A stretch of 64,000 nt of DNA from Microbacterium hydrocarbonoxydans (GTDB taxonomy: Bacteria; Actinomycetota; Actinomycetes; Actinomycetales; Microbacteriaceae), in assembly GCF_900105205.1 (NCBI RefSeq), contig NZ_FNSQ01000005.1, positions 558,001-622,000 of the forward strand, in the 5' to 3' direction. The notes beneath the pieces are model-generated. The model saw only the letters and a list, made by a program, of their open reading frames with translations. It made no database searches and was not told the origin of the DNA. The translations under genes were made by a program, and so were the position numbers. Position 1 is the stretch's first letter, and the number at the start of each line of letters is the position of its first letter. This document shows positions 11,801 through 19,951 of this stretch, piece by piece.

Positions 11801-12329
11801 GCACCGTGCCGCCGCCTCCGACGAGCGCGCCTGGGTCGACGAGTTCGGTGCCGTCAGCGACAAGTCCGGTCTGGGAGTGGAGCGCAACGTCTTCCGCTAC
11901 CGCCCGGTCGCTGTCGACGTGCGCATCGGCGAGGACGCACCTCTGGGCGACGGCATCCGCGTGATCGCCGCCGCGCTGCGCAGCGGCAGCCCGTTCACCG
12001 TGTCGGCATCCGCTCTGCCCTCGCGCGTCGAGAAGGCCCTGCGCGCCCAGGGTGTGACCCCGAAGATCGAGAATGATGCCGCGTGGGTCGCGCGCTACGC
12101 GAAGGCCGCGGCGAAGGCCCAGCACACCTGGCAGCGGGTACGACTGGTCGGCGGAGACGCTTCGGCACTGTTCGCGGCGCTCGGCGGAACCCCGGATGTC
12201 GCCGTCTGGTCGCACGCCGTCACGGGTGCGGGTCGCGTGGAGATGCTGCCGTTCCTGCACGAGCAGGCCGTCTCGATCACCAACCACCGGTTCGGCAACC
12301 CGACGACGCTGTCCGACGGCCTGATCTGA
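8835..12329 (+). CDS. putA: PutA: proline dehydrogenase / P5C dehydrogenase fusion
   Basis: A 1164-residue bifunctional enzyme that oxidises proline to P5C with FAD and then oxidises glutamate semialdehyde to glutamate with NAD+. The N-terminal half is a proline dehydrogenase barrel (for example KVRVVKGANLAMEEVD near 303, and residues such as RIGVAGHNLFDIAY downstream). The second half is an aldehyde dehydrogenase: PPWNFPVAIPAGG, LLAETSGKNAI with the general-base Glu near 727, and GQKCSAASLAI with the catalytic Cys near 761. A further segment of about 170 residues closes the protein. There is no N-terminal DNA-binding domain, so regulation must come from elsewhere, probably the divergent LysR gene. 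GGAAGG 7 nt upstream selects the ATG at 8835. Many Gram-positive bacteria keep the two enzymes separate; here they are fused. Confidence 0.95.
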   Translation: MTVAADTTTPATTPAAAPTTAEVAALVQRWLAESETHPVEPAAQRLAEVLKDPNGLAFTVGFVDGVMRPEDLRVAGRALADLSEITPSLLPGYLRAAIRTGGFWAPKLPGVVVPISRRVLRAMVGHLVLDATPSKLGPAIAKLRKTGNRLNLNLLGEAVLGEREAGRRLQGTYDFLARKDVDYVSIKVSSVVSQLSMWSFDEAVADVVTKLTPLYELAATSEAAGRTKFINLDMEEFRDLDLTIAAFTSILDQPGFENLEAGIVLQAYLPDALGAMQQLQEWATARRAKGGAPIKVRVVKGANLAMEEVDSKVHGWPLATYGTKQDSDTNYKRVLDWSMTPERLDAVRIGVAGHNLFDIAYTWLLAQARGVTDAVEYEMLLGMATGQAEAVRKDVGQLLLYTPVVNPAEFDVAIAYLVRRLEENASPENFMSAVFELASDPALLTRERERFERSLAGLEADRSVPSSNRVQDRAAEAAAGAGDDPTTGFENQPDSDPAIAVNRAWGREILQRSVDSTLGVDAIAAARVESDEQLDDIFAAASAAATAWAARPAAERAAVLHRAGDELAARRGQLIEIMAHEAGKTIAEADPEVSEAIDFAHYYAERALDLENVSGAEFVPSKVTVVTPPWNFPVAIPAGGVLAGLASGSGVIIKPAKLTQRCGAVMVEALWAAGVPRDLLALVDLANRDLGTRLVASPEVDRVILTGAYETAQLFRSFRSDLPLLAETSGKNAIIVTPSADLDLAAADVARSAFGHAGQKCSAASLAILVGSVADSQRFERQLVDAVTSMRVGLPEDPATQMGPIIEPANGKLLTALTTLERGERWLVEPKKLDDEGRQWTPGVKIGVAPGSTTHLTEFFGPVLGIMRAKDLDEAIRLQNAVDYGLTAGIHSLDSDEVATWLDRVEAGNLYVNRGITGAIVQRQPFGGWKRSAVGAGAKAGGPNYLFGLGEWAPAELPAAAPGAAVDSAVDAVLTAAGSDLGAVEIEWLHRAAASDERAWVDEFGAVSDKSGLGVERNVFRYRPVAVDVRIGEDAPLGDGIRVIAAALRSGSPFTVSASALPSRVEKALRAQGVTPKIENDAAWVARYAKAAAKAQHTWQRVRLVGGDASALFAALGGTPDVAVWSHAVTGAGRVEMLPFLHEQAVSITNHRFGNPTTLSDGLI

Positions 12330-12409
12330 CCCTGTCCTGATCTCCCCCTGTCCTGGTCTCCTCACCGGGCACAGCTTCGGAGCTGACGACCGACACGCCG
12401 CAGAAACGA

Positions 12410-12441
12410 CGGATGCCGCGGCGTGTCGGCCGCGGCATCCG
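12410..12441. terminator. Terminator between putA and the NatB gene
   Basis: A perfect 12-bp inverted repeat (12410-12421 and 12430-12441, CGGATGCCGCGG and its complement) with an 8-nt loop, between convergent genes. Probably acts in both directions. Confidence 0.7.
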
Positions 12442-12479
12442 AAGTTGTGCCCGCAGAAGCGGGCAGGTGGAGGCAGTGA

Positions 12480-13577
12480 TCAGCCGCGCAGCGCCTCGCC
12501 CAGCTTCACCCGCGAGCCCATGCGCAGCAGCGAGTTCTCGTAGATCTTCGCTCCGACGACGATGGCCGCGACGCAGCTGGCGAGCAGGATGACCAGGCTC
12601 AGCAGCGGCTCCCACCACTGCGCCTCGCCCACGAACAGCCGCATCGGCATCCCCACCGGAGCGGAGAAGGGCACGTACGACATGATCGTCAGCACCAGCG
12701 GGTTGTCGTTGAAGACGATCACGAGCACGTACGGCGCCATGATCAGCATCGTGATCGGGGTCGTCGTGGAGCCGATGTCCTCCTGACGCGACACCATCGA
12801 TGCCGCGGCCGCGAAGAGCGCGGCGAGCAGGATGAAGCCGAAGAGGAAGAAGACGGCGAACCAGATGATGGGGGCGCCGAGCGTCGACAGCACCTCGCGT
12901 TGCCCCGTCACGATGAGCCCGATGGTCGCGACCGCCGCGAGGGCGAGGATCTGCCCCATCGCGAGGATCGTGTTGCCGATCACCTTGCCGGCCAGCAGCG
13001 TGCGGGCCGAGATCGTCGACAGCAGGATCTCGACCACGCGGGTCTGCTTCTCCTCCACGATGCTCTGCGCGATCGTGCCGCCGAAGGTCGCCGCCGCGCC
13101 CATGAACACGATGCCGAACGCGATCGCGATGAAGTATCGCAGCAGCGGGTTTGTCGTCGCCGGCTCCAGGATCTCGATCTCGGGAGACTGCGACAGCGCC
13201 GAGACGAGGCTCGTCGGGGCGTCCTTGAGCGCGACGACCGTCACACCGGTCGGACCGTCGCCGGGGAGTACCGCTGCGTCGACCTTCTCCGCGCGCAGGA
13301 GCTCTTCGGCCTCGGCCTGATCGGACACCTCGGTGATCTCGATATCGGGCAGAGCTGAGACGATGGACGCCGTCTCCGAGGTCACGGCCACCGGCATGGT
13401 GTCGGTGTTCTTGCTCGCGAATCCGCCGATCACGATGCCGGCGAGGGCGATGAGGAGCAGGATGCCGGTGGAGATCAGGAACGCCTTGCTGCGCAGCTTC
13501 GATCCGATCTCGCGCTCGGCGACGAGCCAGATCATCGACGCCTGCGACGGCGAGGCGGGGGTGTTCGAAGTGCTCAC
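12480..13577 (-). CDS. NatB-like ABC-2 exporter permease
   Basis: A 365-residue membrane protein. One hydrophobic helix near residues 34-54 is followed by an extracytoplasmic region of about 90 residues, then a block of five to six helices (about 145-345). EEKQTRVVEILLSTISARTLLAGKVIG is the standard ABC-2/NatB motif after the first core helix. It pairs with the ATPase immediately upstream: the start GTG at 13575-13577 overlaps the ATPase stop by 4 nt, which implies coupled translation. NatAB systems export Na+ in Bacillus, but this fold is used for many substrates, so the substrate here is not known. Confidence 0.85.
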   Translation of the reverse strand: MSTSNTPASPSQASMIWLVAEREIGSKLRSKAFLISTGILLLIALAGIVIGGFASKNTDTMPVAVTSETASIVSALPDIEITEVSDQAEAEELLRAEKVDAAVLPGDGPTGVTVVALKDAPTSLVSALSQSPEIEILEPATTNPLLRYFIAIAFGIVFMGAAATFGGTIAQSIVEEKQTRVVEILLSTISARTLLAGKVIGNTILAMGQILALAAVATIGLIVTGQREVLSTLGAPIIWFAVFFLFGFILLAALFAAAASMVSRQEDIGSTTTPITMLIMAPYVLVIVFNDNPLVLTIMSYVPFSAPVGMPMRLFVGEAQWWEPLLSLVILLASCVAAIVVGAKIYENSLLRMGSRVKLGEALRG

Positions 13578-14470
13578 TGGATGACCTCCTTGAAGATCTG
13601 GGCGAGGGACGGATGCTTGGGGGCGAAGCTGGCGACATCGCCGCGGTCGACGGCGGTGCGCAGCACGCGCTGCGCGGTGTCGGCGTCTTCGGCGTCGAAC
13701 AGGGCGTACCCACCCTCGAAGTCGACGACGGTCACGCCGGGTTCTGCGCGGAGCCAGCCGGCGTCCCCCGCGGAGACGAGCTCGTAGCGGCTGCCGGCAT
13801 GCTCGGCGCGCAGGCCGTCGCGGGAGCCCGCGGCGCGGATCGTGCCACCGGCGAGGATCACGAGGTCGTCGCAGAGTCGCTCGACGACATCGAGTTGGTG
13901 GGAGGAGAACAGGATCGAGGCGCCCTTCGCGGCGGACGACTGCAGCACAGACGCGACCACGTCGACCGCGAGCGGGTCGAGTCCGGAGAACGGCTCATCG
14001 AGGATCAGCACCTCCGGGTCGTGCACGAGGGCGGCGGCGATCTGGGCGCGTTGCTGGTTGCCGAGCGACAGTGACTCGATCGTGTCGTCGAGCCGCTCCC
14101 CGAGGCCGAGCTCGGTGAGCAGCGCGGTCGCGCGCGTCGCGGCATCCGCCTTGCTGAAGCCGTGCAGCCGGGCGAGGTACACGATCTGCTCGAGCACCTT
14201 CATCTTCGGGTAGAGCCCGCGCTCCTCCGGCATGTAGCCGAAGTGGCGGCGGTCCGCGCTGCCGAGCGGGCGGCCGTCGAGCTCGACTCGGCCGCCGTCG
14301 GAGCTGAGCAGCCCGAGGACGATCCGCATGGTCGTGGTCTTGCCGGCGCCGTTGCCGCCGACGAACCCGGTGAGGCGTCCCGGGGACACCTCGAAGGAGA
14401 CGTCGTCGAGCACGCGCCGAGAGCCGTAGCTCTTGGTGATGCCGGTGAGTACGAGCTTTCCTGTGGTCAT
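13574..14470 (-). CDS. NatA-like ABC transporter ATP-binding protein
   Basis: A 298-residue ABC ATPase. Walker A GGNGAGKTTT is at about residues 38-47, the signature SLGNQQRAQIAAAL near 134-147, Walker B EVLILDEPFSGLDP near 153-166, and the H-loop ILFSSHQLDVVERL near 187-200. About 80 residues follow the nucleotide-binding domain, as in NatA/CcmA-type exporters. It is the first gene of the pair with the downstream permease. Start choice: ATG 14468-14470 with -10 box TAGCGT at 14477-14482 exactly 6 nt upstream on the minus strand, so a leaderless message is likely. Confidence 0.9.
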   Translation of the reverse strand: MTTGKLVLTGITKSYGSRRVLDDVSFEVSPGRLTGFVGGNGAGKTTTMRIVLGLLSSDGGRVELDGRPLGSADRRHFGYMPEERGLYPKMKVLEQIVYLARLHGFSKADAATRATALLTELGLGERLDDTIESLSLGNQQRAQIAAALVHDPEVLILDEPFSGLDPLAVDVVASVLQSSAAKGASILFSSHQLDVVERLCDDLVILAGGTIRAAGSRDGLRAEHAGSRYELVSAGDAGWLRAEPGVTVVDFEGGYALFDAEDADTAQRVLRTAVDRGDVASFAPKHPSLAQIFKEVIQ

Positions 14471-14565
14471 GCCCTCACGCTAGGGCGGGCGATACGGGCA
14501 CGACATCCCCCGTACGGCGGACTCCGGGGGGATCTGCCGCTCGCCGAGGCGCGTGGTCGTCAGCC

Positions 14566-14619
14566 GCGCGGGGGAGGGCGCGCGGGGGAGGGCGTGCGAG
14601 GGAGCGCGTGCGGGGGAGC
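14566..14619 (+). repeat. G-rich imperfect tandem repeat with quadruplex-forming pattern
   Basis: Four imperfect units of 12-14 nt, the first two identical (GCGCGGGGGAGGGC, 14566-14579 and 14580-14593). The plus strand has at least five runs of three or more G separated by 1-7 nt, meeting the usual intramolecular G-quadruplex pattern. It lies in the 166-bp gap between the NatA start and the stop of the next minus-strand gene, which otherwise shows only the NatA promoter. Confidence 0.7.
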
Positions 14620-14636
14620 TTCGGGAGCAGTGCGCC

Positions 14637-15884
14637 TCAGCGCAGGAAGATGACCGAGAAGATCCCGATCGCGAACGGTGCCGTGGTCACCACGAACATG
14701 ACGCCGACGATGATGCCCACGATCAGCCAGGGGCTGCGACGGCGAAGGCGCTGACCTGGGGGCGCGACGCCGGGCGGCGGGGGCGTGAGGAGTCCCGTCG
14801 GTGCCGCGAACGGCAGCGCGGGCGCGCCGGGGATGCCGGGTGCCGGTGCAGCGGGGAGGCCGGGCGCACCGGGAGCGCCGGATGCCGCGACCGGCAGGCC
14901 CTGGTGTCCACCCTGGTGTCCGCCCGGCTGCCCGATCATCCGCAGTCGATCGTCGCGCCACCGTGCCCATTGATCGAGCTTCGTGAGCAATGCTCCGACC
15001 GCGCCGAACAGCCACGCCCACGTCGCGGGGTCGAGGGTGGACAGCTCGCGACGGGCGTAGAGGAAGAGCCAGTCGTCGACGATCTCGACGTCGAGCTGGG
15101 CTGCATGGTCGATGAACCGGGCCATCACATCCGGCGTGAAGAGGTAGAGCGCGTCGACCTCGTAGCCGCTCGGGCAGTACAGCGAGAAGTAGCGGTCGAA
15201 GTCGCCTTCGAGCGAGAGGCGCTGGTCGCTGCGGAAGGCCGCGGCGATCGTGCTCCCCAGGGTGTTGTTGCCGAGGGCGTCGAGCACGATGTTCGGCAGC
15301 GGGACGTCGAGCTTGACGGCGACGTAGCCCCAGCGGTGCGTCGTCGACTGCTTGCCATTGCTGGTCGTGTACTGGTAGTTGCCGAACTCGACGAATCGGG
15401 GTTCGACGCCGCGCAGCACATCCGTCGACATCCGGCTCGACCCGGAGGAGAAGATCATGCCGGGCAGCGGCGGGGCGTCGATGCGCTCGAGGTAGGTCAT
15501 CGCATTCGCCTCGGCGAAGTGCGCGAGCCGGAATCGCGTGAGGTTGCGGAGGCGGATGCTGCGGCGTACGAGCAGCACGATGCCGACGACGACGCCCGCG
15601 AGCAGGAGAATGGCGAGCACAGCGGCGACCGCGACCCCGGTGCCGCGACCGATCGCGTAGCCGAGGCCGAGGATCATGATCCCGACCACCGGCAGCACGC
15701 ACACGAGCGCAAAGATCGCTGCGACCCAGGCCACGATCTGTCCGGTCGACGTCGGATTCGCGCTGCGGCGGGCGCGGGTGAACGCGTCGACGTCGGCCGG
15801 ATTCACGGGGGCCAGCAGTGCGCGCGCGTCGAAGGACCCGGCTGGCGCTGCCGGCGGACGCGAGGCTGAGGCGGGAACGGTCAC
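14637..15884 (-). CDS. Membrane protein of unknown function, DUF3137-like core
   Basis: A 415-residue protein of unknown role. After about 45 residues come two transmembrane helices (about 48-75 and 82-107), a cytosolic globular region (about 110-300) and a Pro/Gly/Ala-rich stretch (about 315-375) leading to a final helix near 388-412. The globular part (LSLEGDFDRYFSLYCPSGYE, FLYARREL) resembles the DUF3137 family, in which an EGDFDKYF-type motif recurs; I make this match from memory and with moderate confidence. The start GTG 15882-15884 has -10 box TACCGT 6 nt upstream, suggesting a leaderless message. Neighbours give no clear functional hint. Confidence 0.7.
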   Translation of the reverse strand: MTVPASASRPPAAPAGSFDARALLAPVNPADVDAFTRARRSANPTSTGQIVAWVAAIFALVCVLPVVGIMILGLGYAIGRGTGVAVAAVLAILLLAGVVVGIVLLVRRSIRLRNLTRFRLAHFAEANAMTYLERIDAPPLPGMIFSSGSSRMSTDVLRGVEPRFVEFGNYQYTTSNGKQSTTHRWGYVAVKLDVPLPNIVLDALGNNTLGSTIAAAFRSDQRLSLEGDFDRYFSLYCPSGYEVDALYLFTPDVMARFIDHAAQLDVEIVDDWLFLYARRELSTLDPATWAWLFGAVGALLTKLDQWARWRDDRLRMIGQPGGHQGGHQGLPVAASGAPGAPGLPAAPAPGIPGAPALPFAAPTGLLTPPPPGVAPPGQRLRRRSPWLIVGIIVGVMFVVTTAPFAIGIFSVIFLR

Positions 15885-15917
15885 GCGTCCACGGTAGCCG
15901 AGGGGCTGCCCGGTGCT

Positions 15918-15960
15918 CTCAGTGACGCCCTGTGTTCTCAGTGACGCCCTGTGTTCTCAG
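15918..15960. repeat. Tandem 19-bp repeat at the 3' end of the BenE gene
   Basis: CTCAGTGACGCCCTGTGTT occurs at 15918-15936 and 15937-15955, followed by the start of a third copy (CTCAG). The third copy contains the stop codon of the minus-strand transporter gene, so the array probably arose by duplicating the region just downstream of that stop. Confidence 0.75.
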
Positions 15961-17147
15961 CGACGGCCGACGTGCAGAGCGGTGCGCACGAGCAGACCGG
16001 CCACGAGAGCCCAGAATGCGGCGCTGACGCCCAGCGCCGTGACACCGGATGCCGCCACCAGGAAGGTGACGACGGCGGGGATGCGCTCGCCGGGGTCGTC
16101 GATCGCCTGCTGCACCGAAGATCCGAAGGCGGCGAACAGTGCGAGCCCCGCCACCGCCGGGATGACCGCTTCGGGAGCGAGCAGCACCAGGGCGGCGAAG
16201 GCCGCCGAGAACCCGCCGAGCACGAGGTAGGAGACACCGGTGGAGACGCCCGCGACCCACCGGCGTCTCGGGTCGGGGTCGGCGTCGGGAGAGGCGGCGA
16301 GGGCGGCACTGATCGCCGCGAGGTTGATGGCGTGACCGCCTGCCGTCGCGCCGAGCGCGGTGCCGACACCCGTCACGAGCATCGCCGGACGCCAGGGCAC
16401 CTCGTAGCCGAAGCTGCGCATGATCGCGATGCCGGGCACGTTCTGCGAGGCCATCGTCACGATGAACAGCGGCAGCGCGAGGCCGACCAGAGCGCCGACC
16501 GTGAACGTGGGGGCGGTCAGCTCGATCCGGGGGACGAGGAGTCCGGCATCCACAGCCGTGCTCTCCTGCACCAACGAGACGGCCACCACGACCGCTGCCG
16601 CGACGAAGGCGAGCGGCACGGCCCACCGCGGCGCGAGGCGCGCGAAGACGAGCCACGTGATCACCACCGGAATGACGCCCCACGGATTCGCCACGAGCCC
16701 GGTGATCGGTGCAAGACAGAGGGGCAGGAGCACTCCGGCGAGCATCGCCTGCGCGATGGACGGAGGGATGTGGGCGATCAGGGTCCCAAGGGCGGGCCAG
16801 AGCGCTGTGAGCAGGATGAGCGCGGCCGTGACGAGGAACGCGCCGACCGCGGCCGACCACCCGCCGTCGACGATCCCCGTGGCGGCGAGCAGGGCGGCGC
16901 CGGGAGTGGACCAGGCGACGGTGATGGGCATCCGGTACCGCCAGGCGAGCACGACGCAAGCGAGCCCCATCGAGAGGCTGACCGCGAGCAGTCCGCTGGC
17001 GGCCTGCTCGGGAGTCGCTCCGACGGCGCTGAGCCCGGTGAGCACGACGGCGAACGAGCTCGTGAACCCGACAAGCGCGGTGACCACCCCGGCGAGGATG
17101 GGGCGGGAGAGGGGTGCGGCGGGTGCGGACGGCGCGGGAACGGACAC
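15957..17147 (-). CDS. BenE-family benzoate/H+ symporter-like transporter
   Basis: A 396-residue inner-membrane protein with about 12 hydrophobic helices. BenE signatures include AVGATPEQAASGLLAVSLS near the N-terminus, ITVAWSTPGAALLA around residues 75-88, and SQNVPGIAIMRSFGYEVPW with TAGGHAINLAAISAAL in the second half. BenE of Acinetobacter imports benzoate by proton symport; no aromatic catabolism genes lie nearby, so the substrate is uncertain. Start choice: the minus strand has TACCCT (17154-17159), then 6 nt, then GTG 17145-17147, matching the leaderless spacing seen elsewhere in the window; the ATG one codon earlier would leave only 3 nt. Confidence 0.87.
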   Translation of the reverse strand: MSVPAPSAPAAPLSRPILAGVVTALVGFTSSFAVVLTGLSAVGATPEQAASGLLAVSLSMGLACVVLAWRYRMPITVAWSTPGAALLAATGIVDGGWSAAVGAFLVTAALILLTALWPALGTLIAHIPPSIAQAMLAGVLLPLCLAPITGLVANPWGVIPVVITWLVFARLAPRWAVPLAFVAAAVVVAVSLVQESTAVDAGLLVPRIELTAPTFTVGALVGLALPLFIVTMASQNVPGIAIMRSFGYEVPWRPAMLVTGVGTALGATAGGHAINLAAISAALAASPDADPDPRRRWVAGVSTGVSYLVLGGFSAAFAALVLLAPEAVIPAVAGLALFAAFGSSVQQAIDDPGERIPAVVTFLVAASGVTALGVSAAFWALVAGLLVRTALHVGRR

Positions 17148-17160
17148 CATCCGAGGGTAT

Positions 17161-17572
17161 CTATGCCCCGAGCAGGCGCCAGCCCAGATGCTCGGACGCC
17201 CTTCGATCGAATGTCACCGTCGTCGAAGCGCCGAACTGCTCCATCGTGCCGTGGATGAGGGCGTCGGCGAAATCCGCGCCGGCATCAGCGAATGCGAGCG
17301 CGCGGACGACACCCTCACCATCATCGAACTCCATCGACTCCGACTCGACCAGCCTGCGAAGAATGGGGAGCCGCCTCCCGGCAGACACGAGAGCGCAGTA
17401 CCCAGAACACCTCGGCAAGAGATATCCCTGTGATGAAAGCGGGCGATTCTGGGGTGCGATCACCCGAGGCCTGTCGAGCGAGCGAGGATTGTATGGCGTC
17501 ATCGCCCAGAACCGCGCGGAGAATGATGTTGGTGTCGACTCCGAGCAGCATGCCGCTCGTGAGCGGCGTCAT
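17161..17572 (-). pseudogene. PIN-domain (VapC-type) toxin broken by a frameshift
   Basis: The first part reads MLLGVDTNIILRAVLGDDA and FITGISLAEVFWVLRSR: the PIN N-terminus with its first acidic residue (VDTN) and the SLAEV glutamate. At about 17395-17405 the frame slips by one. In the new frame come LPILRRLVESESMEF, GADFADALIH with the third acidic residue, and TFDRRASEHLG with the last. Together the two parts give all four PIN acidic positions, so an intact VapC-like RNase was split by a +1 (or -2) change. In the first frame only an 83-residue, presumably inactive, protein is made. It overlaps the antitoxin gene by 4 nt (ATGA), as in functional TA operons. Confidence 0.8.
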
Positions 17573-17826
17573 ATGTTTCGGGTGCGCTGGTCGCTTTCGA
17601 CCGCGCCGTCTCGCACGATCGCGTCCATCTCTTCGAGCGACAGCGACGATTCGACAGGGACTGCTCCGAAAACATCTGAGATCCGGCCCGTGCGCGGGAT
17701 CAAGGAGTACCGACCATCCGGCATCCTCACGAACATCACCTTCGAACCCGCGATGAGACCGAGCTCATCGCGAACCACCTTCGGCATCGTGATCTGTCCT
17801 TTGCATGTCATCGTCGCAGTGGGCAC
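17569..17826 (-). CDS. AbrB/SpoVT-type antitoxin
   Basis: An 85-residue swapped-hairpin AbrB DNA-binding protein: ATMTCKGQITMPKVVRDELGL is the typical N-terminal half, followed by KVMFVRMPDGRYSLIPRTG. The C-terminal tail (about 50-85) is the part that would bind a PIN toxin. The start is GTG 17824-17826, supported by AGGAG 7 nt upstream. The antitoxin frame is intact while its toxin is frameshifted, so it may now act only as a DNA-binding regulator or may be decaying. Confidence 0.87.
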   Translation of the reverse strand: MPTATMTCKGQITMPKVVRDELGLIAGSKVMFVRMPDGRYSLIPRTGRISDVFGAVPVESSLSLEEMDAIVRDGAVESDQRTRNI

Positions 17827-17895
17827 AGTCTCACTCCTCTCGCTTCTACTCCTTCAGCTTGTCGAGGCGACAGGAGTATGGCGATATGAAAGGAG

Positions 17896-18600
17896 TCAGG
17901 CGAGACCCATCCGGTGGGCGAGCACGACGGCCTGCACCCGGTCGCGTGCCCCGAGCTTCTGCAGGATCCTCGAGACGTGCGTCTTGACGGTCGCCTCGCC
18001 GATGTACAGCGCTCCGGCGATCTCCGCGTTGCTGCGGGCGTCGGCGAGCAACGCGAGTACGTCCGCCTCCCGATCGGTGAGCGGCTCGACGAGCGCAGTC
18101 GAACCCTGGGGTGAGGGCGAGGGCGAGGGCGCGGTGGCGAGCGCGGGGACGGATTCCGATGCCCTCGTGAAACGCGCGAGCACGCGGCGGGTGACCTCCG
18201 GGGCGAGCATCCCGTCTCCGGCGGCGAGGGCGCGCACCGCCGCGATCAGGTCCTCGGCGCCGGCGTTCTTGAGCAGGAATCCGCTGGCTCCGGCATCCAG
18301 CGCCTGATACAGGTAGTCGTCGCGATCGAACGTCGTGATGATCGCGATCGCCGCTTCGACCTCGTGATCGGCGACGATGCGCCGGGTGGCCTCGATGCCG
18401 TCCATGTCGGGCATCTGCACGTCCATCGTGATGACGTCCGGTCGCAGCGTCGACGCCTTGGCCACGGCTTCGGCACCCGTCGCCGCCTCGCCCACGACGG
18501 TGATGTCGGGCTGGCTGTCGAGGATGGTCCGGAAGCCCGCCCGCAGCATCGCGTGGTCGTCGACGAGGAGGACGCGGATGAGCGCATCGGTCCGGTTCAT
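17896..18600 (-). CDS. NarL/LuxR-family response regulator
   Basis: A 234-residue two-component regulator. The receiver domain covers about residues 8-125 with acidic pocket VDDH, the phospho-acceptor Asp in VITMDVQMPDMDG near 60, and a conserved Lys in FLLKNAGAEDL. A proline/serine-rich linker leads to a LuxR-type helix-turn-helix (LTDREADVLALLADARSNAEIAG, then EATVKTHVSRILQKLGARDR, about 170-225). Its ATG overlaps the stop of the kinase gene by 4 nt (ATGA), so kinase and regulator form one coupled operon. Target genes are unknown. Confidence 0.93.
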   Translation of the reverse strand: MNRTDALIRVLLVDDHAMLRAGFRTILDSQPDITVVGEAATGAEAVAKASTLRPDVITMDVQMPDMDGIEATRRIVADHEVEAAIAIITTFDRDDYLYQALDAGASGFLLKNAGAEDLIAAVRALAAGDGMLAPEVTRRVLARFTRASESVPALATAPSPSPSPQGSTALVEPLTDREADVLALLADARSNAEIAGALYIGEATVKTHVSRILQKLGARDRVQAVVLAHRMGLA

Positions 18601-19880
18601 GAGGCGACATCCGTCTCGATCGGCGATACGGTCTGCGCGCCACCGGCCAGCGGTACACGGGCCCGCACGCGCAGTCCTCCCGAGGGGCGCGGCGTCACGT
18701 CGAGGGTGCCGCCGGACGCCGCCGCGCGCTCGCGCATGCCGAGCTGGCCCAGCCCGGGGCGCAGCGCCGTCACACTGCGGCCGGTGTTGACGACCTCGAC
18801 CTCGACGCCCTCGTCCTCGTACCTCACCCGCACGTCCGCGGTCGCGCCGACGCCGGCATGGCGACGGGCGTTGGTCAGCGACTCCTGGGTGATGCGGTAC
18901 AGGTTGACGGCGACGAGCGAGGGGACGGAGACGGGCTCGCCGATCACGGTGTAGTCGGTGGGCAGCCCTGCATCCGTCGAGGCCTCGACCAGGGAGCGGA
19001 TGTCATCCAGAGTGACGGTCGATGCGGCATCCGTGGTCTCGCCGCCGGGAGAGCGGAGGGTCTCGAGCAGTTGGCGCAACTCGTGGATGGCATCGCGGGC
19101 CGACCCCTCGACACCGCTGAGAATGCTCTTCGACCGCTCGGGATCCTGGTCGATGACGAGGCGTGCGGCGCCGGCCTGCACCCCCATCACCGACACGTGG
19201 TGGGCGACGACGTCGTGCAGCTCGCGGGCGATGCGTACGCGGTCGAGCGCGACGGCCTGAGCGGCCGTGACCTCGCGCTCCTGCTCCAGCTCCGCGGTGC
19301 GCTGCTCGAGCACCTCCCGTTCCTGCGCCGCGTTCCAGGAGCGCTCGCCGAAGTAGTAGGCGCCGCCGAAGTACAGCACGTTCAGCAGCAGCTGGATCAT
19401 CATGAAGGCCAGGTATGGCGAGAGCAGGCCTGCGGCGACCTCGGCCTTGTCAGCCTCCTCGATCGCCTCCCGGTACATCGTGATGATGAGCCAGACGAAC
19501 ATGCCGAGGATGATCGAGACCCGCACGATCAGCGCGGCCCTGCGGTTGTTCATCCAGGCGCCCACCGTGTACAGCGACACGAACATCGCGATGTTGCCGA
19601 CGTAGATCTCGGGCACCTGGAACGAGATCGCGAGGAAGTACGCGACGCAGACGGCCACCGCGACAGGGCCAGGCCATCGGCGTCGGACGGCGAGAGGCGC
19701 GGTGACCGCGACGGCGTAGACGAGGGCGGTCCACGGCTCCGCCCTCGTGTCTCCGTAGATGTCGGCGACGGTCGAGAGGGCGGCGCTCAGCACGGCACCC
19801 ACGAACATGACGGCGGCCAGGACCAGGTCGCTGCGCTGCTCGCGGATGCTGGGGACGCGGGTGAACGACACGGCGGACAT
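18597..19880 (-). CDS. DesK/NarX-type sensor histidine kinase
   Basis: A 427-residue membrane kinase. About five to six hydrophobic helices span residues 20-195, with little extracytoplasmic domain, so the signal is probably sensed in or at the membrane. A coiled coil (about 200-235) leads to the HisKA_3 dimerisation helix with the phospho-acceptor His in RIARELHDVVAHHVSVM, then a HATPase with VAVNLYRITQESLTNARRHA and GQLGMRERAAASGG. Partner of the downstream response regulator. The start ATG 19878-19880 has -10 box TACGGT at 19887-19892, 6 nt upstream, so a leaderless message is likely; GTG three codons later with GAGAGG upstream is an alternative. Confidence 0.92.
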   Translation of the reverse strand: MSAVSFTRVPSIREQRSDLVLAAVMFVGAVLSAALSTVADIYGDTRAEPWTALVYAVAVTAPLAVRRRWPGPVAVAVCVAYFLAISFQVPEIYVGNIAMFVSLYTVGAWMNNRRAALIVRVSIILGMFVWLIITMYREAIEEADKAEVAAGLLSPYLAFMMIQLLLNVLYFGGAYYFGERSWNAAQEREVLEQRTAELEQEREVTAAQAVALDRVRIARELHDVVAHHVSVMGVQAGAARLVIDQDPERSKSILSGVEGSARDAIHELRQLLETLRSPGGETTDAASTVTLDDIRSLVEASTDAGLPTDYTVIGEPVSVPSLVAVNLYRITQESLTNARRHAGVGATADVRVRYEDEGVEVEVVNTGRSVTALRPGLGQLGMRERAAASGGTLDVTPRPSGGLRVRARVPLAGGAQTVSPIETDVAS

Positions 19881-19951
19881 CCTCTCACCGTAGGGCGCAA
19901 AGGAGTGCGCGGCATCCCCCGTGCGGCGGATCAGGCGGACGCGAGAAGCCC

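Noticed and set aside
13574..14470. Naming the exporter natAB for sodium efflux
   Set aside because: Only the general ABC-2 and ATPase motifs are visible; Na+ specificity cannot be read from sequence.
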